A DNA stretch of 11,580 nt from Deltaproteobacteria bacterium (lineage in GTDB: Bacteria; Desulfobacterota; Dissulfuribacteria; Dissulfuribacterales; QOAL01), in assembly GCA_027068235.1 (NCBI GenBank), contig JAMOUE010000135.1:1-11580 (forward strand). Reading direction: 5' to 3'. Under the pieces are notes generated by a model. That model did no database searches. It was not told the origin of the DNA and saw only the letters and a list, made by a program, of their open reading frames with translations. This document shows positions 6,586-11,580 of the stretch, piece by piece (the stretch's first letter is position 1; each line of letters opens with the position of its first letter). Made by a program: the position numbers and the translations under genes.

Positions 6586-8518
6586 TGTCCTTGGATAGCT
6601 CTGCACGTACCCAGTTCAGGAGTCCACCAGCAGCAAGAAGGAATCTGTCCCTTTCTGAAAGATCAAGCCTTGCCTGAAAGGTATTACCTTTTGAGTCCCT
6701 AACAGTCACACTCTTTGCACCAGAAAGGATTGCCTTCCTAAGCCCTGGTATGGTGAGTACCTCTCCCTGGTCGATATTGTCATAGTCTGAGGCATCTTCA
6801 AAGGTCATTGGTACTATGCCAAAGTTTATGAGATTTGCCTTGTGAATCCTTGCAAAACTCTTGACCAATTTGGCGCGTACACCAAGGTATCTGGGAGCCA
6901 AGGCAGCGTGTTCTCTTGACGAGCCTTGGCCATAGTTTTCACCGCCTACTATGATTACAGAACCCGCCTCTTTTGCCCTTTCGGGAAAGGAAGGATCAAT
7001 GGCAGAAAACACATATTCGCTAATGGCTGGTACATTACTCCTGAGAGGAAGAATTTTGCTTCCAGCTGGCATTATGTGGTCGGTTGTTATGTTATCTCCA
7101 ACCTTTAAAACAACTTCTCCAGAAAGGTCTTCTGGAAGAGGATCAAATTCTGGAAGTGGTTTTATGTTTGGCCCTCTGATTATCTCCACCTTGGAACCAT
7201 CTTCTATAGGTGGAATGATACCGTTATCGTTTATGATAAACTCTTTTGGAAGCTCAACTTCAGGTGCGTCCCCAAGCTCTCTTGGGTCTGTGATCACACC
7301 TTTTATGGCCGAAGCCACAGCTGTTTCTGGACTGCACAGATAGACTTGGTCATTCTTGGTACCGCTTCTACCAGGGAAATTCCTGGTAAATGTCCTTAAA
7401 GAGATAGTATCTGTGGCAGGCGCCTGCCCCATTCCTATACAGCCAAGACATCCGCACTGATGAATCCTAGCACCTGCGTGTATCAACGACTTGAGAGCAC
7501 CTTGCACATCGGCATTTTCAAGCACCTGACGGCTTCCAGGGTTTATCTCAAAACTTACATTGCTGTTGATTTCCCTTCCCTCCAATGCCTTTGCCGCCAC
7601 GGTAATGTCTCTTAATGAAGAATTGGCGCACGATCCAATAATCACCTGTGAAACCTGACGCCCTGCAACCTCTTTCACCTTCTTAACATTGTCTGGAGAA
7701 GAAGGACACGCAATCATTGGCTCTAGTGCAGAAAGGTCTATCTCTATGACTTGGGCATAGGTAGCATCAGGATCTGCCACAAGTTCACTCCACTGATCTT
7801 CCCTGTCCTGACCTTTTAGAAAGGCCTTAGTCACAGCGTCTGAGGGGAAAACTGTGGAGGTTGCCCCAAGCTCAGTACCAAGGTTGGCTATAGCCCCCCT
7901 GTCTGTAACTGAAAGGGTCTCAACACCCGGACCAAAATATTCCATTACCTTTCCTACACCGCCCTTAACTGTAAGCTGCCTCAATAATTCAAGGATAACA
8001 TCCTTGGCCGATACCCAAGGCTGCAAAGAACCAGTGAGATGAACGCCTACAACCTCTGGCATATTCAGGTGAAATGGCTGGCCAGCCATTGCCATTGCGA
8101 CATCAAGGCCTCCTGCGCCTATGGCAAGCATTCCGCAACCTCCTGCTGTAGGGGTATGGCTGTCTGAACCAAGGAGTGTCTTTCCTGGAACTGCAAACCT
8201 TTCAAGATGCACCTGGTGACATATCCCATTACCAGGCTTAGAGAAGTGGAGCCCATATCTCGCCGCAATGGACTGGAGAAATCTGTGATCATCGGCGTTT
8301 CTGAAATCAGACTGTATCAGATTATGATCAACATAACTTACAGATAGCTCTGTCTTAACCCTATCTATTCCAATGGCCTCAAACTCTAAATAAGCCATGG
8401 TTCCTGTGGCGTCCTGTGTCAGTGTTTGGTCTATTTTGATGGCTATTGGCTGACCGGGACTCATCTGCCCTTCAACGATGTGTGATGCAATGATTTTTTC
8501 TGTTACATTAAGACCCAT
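6578..8518 (-). CDS. Aconitate hydratase, Aquifex-type
   Basis: Interconverts citrate and isocitrate through cis-aconitate with a [4Fe-4S] cluster. The 646 residues match the shorter Aquifex-type aconitase rather than the ~890-residue AcnA. Seen: Y-V-D-H-N at 62-66; G-S-D-S-H-T-P-T-A-G-G at 117-127; cluster ligands at C297 (G-S-C-A-N-S) and C357-x-x-C360 (C-G-C-L-G-C); and the swivel-domain active-site motif G-E-N-Y-G-Q-G-S-S-R-E-H-A-A at 526-539. All ligands needed for activity appear intact, and there is no sign of the isopropylmalate dehydratase two-subunit split. It is the first gene of the minus-strand operon, preceded by AAGGAG about 13 bases before the ATG, a rather long spacing. Its pairing with shikimate genes is unusual for function and may reflect shared expression only. 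Confidence 0.94.
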   Translation of the reverse strand: MGLNVTEKIIASHIVEGQMSPGQPIAIKIDQTLTQDATGTMAYLEFEAIGIDRVKTELSVSYVDHNLIQSDFRNADDHRFLQSIAARYGLHFSKPGNGICHQVHLERFAVPGKTLLGSDSHTPTAGGCGMLAIGAGGLDVAMAMAGQPFHLNMPEVVGVHLTGSLQPWVSAKDVILELLRQLTVKGGVGKVMEYFGPGVETLSVTDRGAIANLGTELGATSTVFPSDAVTKAFLKGQDREDQWSELVADPDATYAQVIEIDLSALEPMIACPSSPDNVKKVKEVAGRQVSQVIIGSCANSSLRDITVAAKALEGREINSNVSFEINPGSRQVLENADVQGALKSLIHAGARIHQCGCLGCIGMGQAPATDTISLRTFTRNFPGRSGTKNDQVYLCSPETAVASAIKGVITDPRELGDAPEVELPKEFIINDNGIIPPIEDGSKVEIIRGPNIKPLPEFDPLPEDLSGEVVLKVGDNITTDHIMPAGSKILPLRSNVPAISEYVFSAIDPSFPERAKEAGSVIIVGGENYGQGSSREHAALAPRYLGVRAKLVKSFARIHKANLINFGIVPMTFEDASDYDNIDQGEVLTIPGLRKAILSGAKSVTVRDSKGNTFQARLDLSERDRFLLAAGGLLNWVRAELSKDNG

Positions 8519-8556
8519 TTGAATATTTGCTCTCCTTGCAATCTTGTTTTTCTCGT

Positions 8557-8584
8557 TTGAAACAAAAAGGGATATTACTATAGT
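8557..8584 (+). promoter_or_regulatory. Sigma70-like promoter for tsaE
   Basis: TTGAAA (8557-8562) and TATAGT (8579-8584) are each one base from consensus and are separated by 16 bases. Transcription would start near 8591, about 25-45 bases before the tsaE start. The -10 lies in the palindrome TACTATAGTA, so the same TATAGT can be read on the minus strand toward the aconitase operon. The minus-strand -35 there is poor. Confidence 0.55.
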
Positions 8585-8636
8585 AGAATAAGCTTTTCCA
8601 CTCGAAGTTGCCTCTTTGGTTTATAGAATTGTTTCA

Positions 8637-9092
8637 ATGGAAAAAGAAACTGTTATCATCAAAAATGAGAATGAGACAAAGGCCCTTGCAAAGCGTCTTT
8701 GCAGATTCGTGGAACCTGGTAGCGCCTTTTTGTTGACAGGGGATCTTGGCGCAGGCAAGACAACCTTCACAAGATACCTGTGCCAAGAACTGGGCATAGA
8801 CACAGCCCAGGTCACAAGCCCAACTTTTACAGTCATCCACGAGTATCTAGACGGTAAATTCCCGGTTGCCCATGTGGATCTGTATAGAATCGGCCAAGAT
8901 GCAGACGTATATGAACTTGGCCTTGACGAATATTTGAACCGAGGCTTTTTCATCATAATGGAATGGGCTGAATTTATGTCAGAGCCTCTCGAATGTCCGA
9001 CATTTAGACTAAACCTTGAACTTTTACCTGATGGACAAAGAAAGGTAGAATTGTCCTTTAACAGGCTAGATGGAGAAACAACCCCAAAGTAA
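8637..9092 (+). CDS. tsaE: tRNA threonylcarbamoyladenosine biosynthesis ATPase TsaE
   Basis: ATPase partner of the TsaB-TsaD complex that makes t6A37 in ANN-decoding tRNAs. From the ATG at 8637 it has 151 residues, a normal length. Seen: P-loop G-D-L-G-A-G-K-T at 35-42; the switch-like V-T-S-P-T-F-T at 59-65; H-V-D-L-Y-R at 79-84; and E-W-A-E at 109-112, all hallmarks of TsaE/YjeE. An in-frame TTG at 8616 would add seven residues. Neither start has a clear Shine-Dalgarno site, so the start is uncertain and ATG is preferred. It is transcribed away from the aconitase operon, and the next gene begins 17 bases after its stop, probably on the same transcript. Confidence 0.94.
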   Translation: MEKETVIIKNENETKALAKRLCRFVEPGSAFLLTGDLGAGKTTFTRYLCQELGIDTAQVTSPTFTVIHEYLDGKFPVAHVDLYRIGQDADVYELGLDEYLNRGFFIIMEWAEFMSEPLECPTFRLNLELLPDGQRKVELSFNRLDGETTPK

Positions 9093-9109
9093 GGAGAAAT
9101 AAGATCATA

Positions 9110-10177
9110 ATGAAGGCCCTAATCTTGAGTGGGGGCAGGGGAACAAGGCTCAGACCCCTTACTCATACAATGGCAAAGCAACTGGTCCCTGTAGCCAATC
9201 AGCCAATCTTGGGATACGTCATGAAACATCTGCAGGAGGCTGGTATCAAGGATGCAGGCGTCATAGTTGCCCCCCAAACCCAGAACGAGGTGAGAAACTA
9301 TCTTAAGGATGGCTCATTATGGAATATTTCCATAACATACATTGTCCAAGATGAACCCCTTGGCTTGGCGCATGCGGTTAAAACGGCAAGGGACTTTTTG
9401 GGAGAGGACGACTTTGTCATGTATCTGGGTGACAATCTTCTTGGCACGGGCATAAAAGATGCTATTCAGCGGTTTAAAAAAGAAGGTTATCACTGCATGA
9501 TCTTTCTTAAAGAGGTATCAGACCCTAGAGCCTTTGGCGTTGCAGAACTTGATGCACAAGGCAATATTGTACGCCTTGTTGAAAAACCAAAGGTGCCTCC
9601 TTCAAACCTTGCCCTTGTTGGAGTGTATATCTTTTCACCTGTTGTTCATGAGGCAATAGAAAAGATAACTCCATCATGGCGAGGCGAGTTAGAGATTACA
9701 GATGCCATTCAGGTCCTTATAGATTCTGGCTACAGGGTGAAAGGAGAGATCCTAGACTCCTGGTGGCTAGACACTGGGAAAAAGGACGACTTTCTTGCGG
9801 CAAATACCACTGTGCTCGACGAGTATACTGTTCGGAAAATAGATGGTGATGTTGACCAGGAAAGCACCATTGAAGGACGTGTACAGATTGAAGCAGGAGC
9901 CACAATACTTCGCAGTACAATCAGAGGGCCTGTAGTAATCGGTAAAAATGCTGTAATCGACAACTCCTTTATCGGCCCATTTTCCAGTATTGGAACCGGT
10001 AGCAAAATCAAGGATTCAGTGGTGGAGCATGTTGTAATTTTGGAAGATTCGATAGTGGAGGGAGTTGTACGCCTTGAAGACAGCCTTATTGGCAGAAATG
10101 CAACTGTAAAAAAGTCAAAAAGCCTCAGAGGTGCCCTCCGTTTGATGGTTGGGGATCATAGTCGTGTTGAAATATAA
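9110..10177 (+). CDS. Glucose-1-phosphate thymidylyltransferase, long form
   Basis: Forms dTDP-glucose from dTTP and glucose-1-phosphate, the entry to dTDP-rhamnose and other deoxysugars. The 355 residues match the long RmlA form. Seen: G-G-R-G-T-R-L-R-P-L-T at 8-18 with K23 as the nucleotide and phosphate site; Y-L-G-D-N with metal-binding D108; V-E-K-P at 158-161; G-E-L-E-I-T-D-A at 192-199; and W-W-L-D-T-G at 218-223. From about 245 to 345 there are isoleucine/valine-rich hexapeptide repeats of a left-handed beta helix. This tail separates it from the ~290-residue RfbA. Some relatives use UTP or amino-sugar phosphates, so substrate is inferred. AAGGAG lies about 13 bases before the ATG. 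No sugar-pathway genes follow. Confidence 0.87.
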   Translation: MKALILSGGRGTRLRPLTHTMAKQLVPVANQPILGYVMKHLQEAGIKDAGVIVAPQTQNEVRNYLKDGSLWNISITYIVQDEPLGLAHAVKTARDFLGEDDFVMYLGDNLLGTGIKDAIQRFKKEGYHCMIFLKEVSDPRAFGVAELDAQGNIVRLVEKPKVPPSNLALVGVYIFSPVVHEAIEKITPSWRGELEITDAIQVLIDSGYRVKGEILDSWWLDTGKKDDFLAANTTVLDEYTVRKIDGDVDQESTIEGRVQIEAGATILRSTIRGPVVIGKNAVIDNSFIGPFSSIGTGSKIKDSVVEHVVILEDSIVEGVVRLEDSLIGRNATVKKSKSLRGALRLMVGDHSRVEI

Positions 10178-10256
10178 AACAAAGTAGGTTTTATGGCTTA
10201 TCATAAATAATGAATCTGGCTTTTTGGGGGTTTTAGCAGGACCTTTTGTTTTTCTC

Positions 10257-10287
10257 TTGACACAGGGAACCAGGAAGATTATTTAAT
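10257..10287 (+). promoter_or_regulatory. Candidate promoter for tRNA-Lys
   Basis: A perfect -35 TTGACA (10257-10262) lies upstream of an AT-rich -10 zone. TTTAAT at 10282-10287 matches five of six consensus bases but at a 19-base spacing; TATTTA at 10280-10285 gives 17 bases with a weaker match. Initiation near 10294 would give a short leader before the tRNA at 10304. Confidence 0.5.
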
Positions 10288-10303
10288 TGTCCGAAACTTT
10301 TAA

Positions 10304-10379
10304 GGGCCGTTAGCTCAATTGGTAGAGCAACTGACTCTTAATCAGTAGGTTCGGGGTTCGAGACCCTGACGGCCCACCA
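10304..10379 (+). tRNA. tRNA-Lys (anticodon CTT)
   Basis: A complete cloverleaf. The seven-base acceptor GGGCCGT pairs fully with ACGGCCC, the D arm is GCTC/GAGC, and the anticodon arm is ACTGA / CTCTTAA / TCAGT with CTT at the anticodon. The T arm is CGGGG-TTCGAGA-CCCTG with one G-T pair. The discriminator is A at 10376 and CCA is encoded at 10377-10379. It reads AAG lysine codons. It has its own promoter-like sequence upstream and an intrinsic terminator just downstream, so it is likely a single-gene transcript. Confidence 0.97.
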
Positions 10380-10390
10380 AAGGAAACAAG

Positions 10391-10424
10391 GCACTTAGTT
10401 CACATTGGGCTAAGTGCTTTTTTT
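10391..10424 (+). terminator. Intrinsic terminator after tRNA-Lys
   Basis: A perfect eight-base stem GCACTTAG / CTAAGTGC with an 11-base loop, followed by seven T. It lies 11 bases past the encoded CCA and suits transcription from the tRNA promoter. Confidence 0.88.
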
Positions 10425-10548
10425 GTTGGAGCTAAGATTTTTTACTAAATTTTGCGCTCCTTTTTATCTTATGCGCTTTATGAAATTTCCCTAATTTTAC
10501 AAATCTTACAAAATCACCTGAAATGAATTTTGATACCCCCTAAAATCC

Positions 10549-10588
10549 TTTTTATACTTTTTCCCTGGTCATGAAAAAAGTATAAAAA
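10549..10588 (-). terminator. AT-rich perfect inverted repeat, probable terminator of the toxin-antitoxin operon
   Basis: Two 14-base arms, TTTTTATACTTTTT (10549-10562) and its exact complement (10575-10588), flank a 12-base loop. Read on the minus strand it follows the PIN-toxin stop by 14 bases. Each arm begins and ends in a homopolymer run, so it could stop transcription from either side, though the stem is weak because it is nearly all A-T. The remaining AT-rich spacer between 10425 and 10602 shows no gene. Confidence 0.5.
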
Positions 10589-10602
10589 ACAAAAATAATC
10601 TC

Positions 10603-11025
10603 TTAAAATACTGTCATACCAAGAGCCTTAGATGCCCTGTTAAGTTTCATATCAAAACAAGCAAAAACTACTTCATCCTCGTAATTTTTCATGATGAAAT
10701 CGGCTGCTGCCAAATGTACAGCGTCATAAGCCTTTAAAGCAAACGTTATTGAAAGAGTGGAAGCCCGTTTTATGAGGACTTGAGTAACACTTATTCTCAG
10801 AAAATTTTCCCAGTCTTCTTCAAATTGGACCGAAAGCTGTTCAAATTCCTGTTGGCTTATCCTTGACTCTCTCTCCAAACGTCCAAAAGCAGAATTTGCT
10901 TCAACAAAGGCAATATCATGACAGGCTGCTACATCTGCACGTTTCAACAGATTAGTAACATCTTGGCTATATTCTTCTGTGACATATAGTTTGACCAAAG
11001 CAGACGTATCAAAATAGGCAATCAT
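10603..11025 (-). CDS. PIN-domain ribonuclease, VapC-like toxin
   Basis: A 140-residue PIN-domain protein, the usual length of VapC-type toxins that cleave RNA. Seen: the opening strand M-I-A-Y-F-D-T-S-A-L with D6; E42 in F-V-E-A-N; D100 in A-Y-D-A-V-H-L-A-A-A; and D124 in A-C-F-D. Together these form the four-acid metal site, so catalytic residues look complete. The start overlaps the antitoxin stop by four bases (ATGA), the standard toxin-antitoxin layout. An inverted repeat follows the stop. The RNA target cannot be predicted; VapC relatives cut tRNAs or rRNA. A tRNA gene close by is noted but need not be related. Confidence 0.9.
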   Translation of the reverse strand: MIAYFDTSALVKLYVTEEYSQDVTNLLKRADVAACHDIAFVEANSAFGRLERESRISQQEFEQLSVQFEEDWENFLRISVTQVLIKRASTLSITFALKAYDAVHLAAADFIMKNYEDEVVFACFDMKLNRASKALGMTVF

Positions 11026-11306
11026 CCGCGTTCCTCTAAAACTATCTCTGAGACAGTCTTACCCTTAATAACAGGCCTAATACGTCCCCCTGAAGGCTTT
11101 TTTCCACTCCAGGTAACCATTCCTGATTTAAGCAATTTGGCTATCTTTTTATTTTCTGAATCTTTTGAATCTTTGGATGTATCTTTCACAGGCACAATCC
11201 TAGCTACCTTTCTGCGATATTTTGTAACATCCAAGGATTTCCCTTCTTCAATCAGCTTAAGATAACGTGACAAGTTGGCCTTTAACTCTCTGACCGAAAC
11301 TTCCAT
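11022..11306 (-). CDS. Phd/YefM-like antitoxin
   Basis: A 94-residue partner of the PIN toxin. The N-terminal ~45 residues, with V-S-V-R-E-L-K-A-N-L-S-R-Y-L at about 3-16, then E-E-G-K-S near 20-24 and K-V-A-R-I-V-P-V at about 33-40, follow the Phd/YefM DNA-binding fold used by antitoxins that pair with VapC. The rest is lysine-rich (K-D-S-K-D-S-E-N-K near 45-53) and is the likely toxin-neutralising and protease-sensitive part. AAGGAG lies six bases before the ATG. A promoter and an 18-base inverted repeat are just upstream, consistent with autorepression. The gene product is expected to bind its own operator as a complex with the toxin. Confidence 0.87.
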   Translation of the reverse strand: MEVSVRELKANLSRYLKLIEEGKSLDVTKYRRKVARIVPVKDTSKDSKDSENKKIAKLLKSGMVTWSGKKPSGGRIRPVIKGKTVSEIVLEERG

Positions 11307-11323
11307 TATGGTCTCCTTTTTTC

Positions 11324-11370
11324 AAAATGTGACTACATTTTATTATGATTTTTCATCTTTGGGAAGTAAA
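11324..11370 (-). promoter_or_regulatory. Promoter and operator of the toxin-antitoxin operon
   Basis: On the minus strand TTTACT (11365-11370, four of six) and CATAAT (11342-11347, five of six) are spaced by 17 bases. Just downstream, AAAATGT-GACT-ACATTTT (11324-11341) is a perfect seven-base inverted repeat with a four-base centre, covering the predicted start near 11335. This is where a Phd-type antitoxin operator would be expected. AAGGAG follows at 11313-11318. Confidence 0.55.
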
Positions 11371-11425
11371 TATCATCTGCGCATGATAAATACGAGTTAT
11401 GGTCAAATGTTGTATATAGCATCAT
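11333..11425 (-). CDS. Possible 30-residue leader or truncated ORF
   Basis: An ATG-ATG frame of 30 codons with a near-perfect AAGGAGG four to five bases upstream, ending just before the antitoxin. The product (M-M-L-Y-T-T-F-D-H-N start) has no recognisable motif. The frame contains the predicted toxin-antitoxin promoter, which argues against a conserved gene. The strong ribosome site argues that it is, or was, translated. It lies between the group II intron end and the antitoxin, so it may be the start of a gene damaged by rearrangement. Confidence 0.25.
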   Translation of the reverse strand: MMLYTTFDHNSYLSCADDIYFPKMKNHNKM

Positions 11426-11467
11426 GCAGCCTCCTTGAAGAGATCTTTCGTCAATGCCGATTATTTA

Positions 11468-11580
11468 ATCGGGTAAAGGCGGGTTTTTCTCCCGCCCTCC
11501 CCACACCACCTAGCATGCGGGTCCGCACTAGGCGGTTCACGAAGATTACCGGGCCGTAGCCGGGTAGTGAATCCTGATCC
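11468..11580 (-). mobile_element. Group II intron, 3' end only; remainder beyond right edge
   Basis: The minus strand from the right edge inward shows the tail of a bacterial group II intron: spacer, domain V, domain VI, then the 3' splice end. No reverse transcriptase coding sequence can be recognised in the 112 bases available; it should lie to the right. A proposed branch-point A at 11474 stands seven bases from a 3' end at about 11468, the expected distance. The C-G-C triad in domain V would fit the group IIC type, which typically inserts next to transcription terminators. The subtype is inferred. Confidence 0.8.
11470..11537 (-). ncRNA. Group II intron domains V and VI
   Basis: Domain V (11505-11536): the arms ACCGCCTAG and CTAGGTGGT pair over nine bases with one G-U. 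A two-base TG bulge follows, then the upper stem TGCG/CGCA with a GACC tetraloop. This is the 32-34 base catalytic hairpin shape. Domain VI (11470-11502): the stem GGCGGG/CCCGCC is extended by short mixed pairs to a single unpaired A (position 11474) and a GGG/CCC base. The stem, bulge and spacing all agree with a working lariat branch site. Confidence 0.8.

Noticed and set aside
6586..6606. GTG start adding seven residues to AroE
   Set aside because: Not excluded, but it deepens the overlap with aconitase to 29 bases without a better ribosome site; the ATG at 6585 gives the usual N-terminus.
6951..7343. 130-codon plus-strand frame inside the aconitase gene
   Set aside because: Lies wholly opposite well-conserved aconitase motifs; an artefact of codon use on the other strand.
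10178..10256. Intrinsic terminator directly after the thymidylyltransferase gene
   Set aside because: Only a six-base A-T hairpin (TTTATG/CATAAA) without a T run was found, too weak to call.
10336..10376. tRNA 3' end as a used attachment site with a second copy in the window
   Set aside because: No repeat of the tRNA 3' half was seen elsewhere in the window and no integrase gene is present.
11470..11580. C-terminal coding sequence of a reverse transcriptase reading through domain V
   Set aside because: The minus strand has an open frame here, but the sequence is better explained as the paired RNA of domains V and VI; such readthrough frames are a common annotation error.

Overview
The window looks like a chromosomal segment of a bacterium with moderate GC, outwardly about 43-45%. 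The Aquifex-type aconitase, the stand-alone E. coli-like prephenate dehydrogenase and the long-form glucose-1-phosphate thymidylyltransferase would suit an anaerobic Desulfobacterota-like lineage. That placement is an inference from family resemblance, not a search.

Left edge (1-1700), minus strand: the first 370 residues of a DUF499-type P-loop ATPase, a family known from phage-defence loci. A 51-codon reading frame overlaps its start codon. Further upstream lies a gene-poor stretch with two more short candidate frames, one of them on the plus strand. The protein runs out of the window on the left. Its expected upstream partner, a DUF1156-type methyltransferase, is not present intact.

Core (1697-8518), minus strand: a tight cluster transcribed as acn - aroE - aroA - aroK - aroC - tyrA - DUF167 protein. 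The first six genes all overlap their neighbour by 1 to 17 bases, so they are almost certainly one transcript. AroE, AroK, AroA and AroC carry dehydroshikimate to chorismate, and TyrA carries prephenate on to hydroxyphenylpyruvate, the tyrosine precursor. The early shikimate genes aroF/G, aroB and aroD are not here. Aconitase heads the operon.

Right of a 98-118 base divergent promoter region, plus strand: tsaE (tRNA t6A modification ATPase) and a long RmlA-type nucleotidyltransferase (dTDP-sugar synthesis), followed by tRNA-Lys(CTT) with its own promoter and a strong intrinsic terminator.

Right edge (10425-11580) is accessory in character. It holds an AT-rich spacer with a 14-bp perfect inverted repeat, then a minus-strand Phd-like antitoxin / PIN toxin pair with a 4-base overlap and a recognisable promoter-operator. 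Beyond that is the 3' end (domains V and VI) of a minus-strand group II intron, whose body and any reverse transcriptase lie outside the window to the right.

No CRISPR array, rRNA or replication origin was seen. No complete new system is present; the most promising leads are the two edges, both cut by the window.
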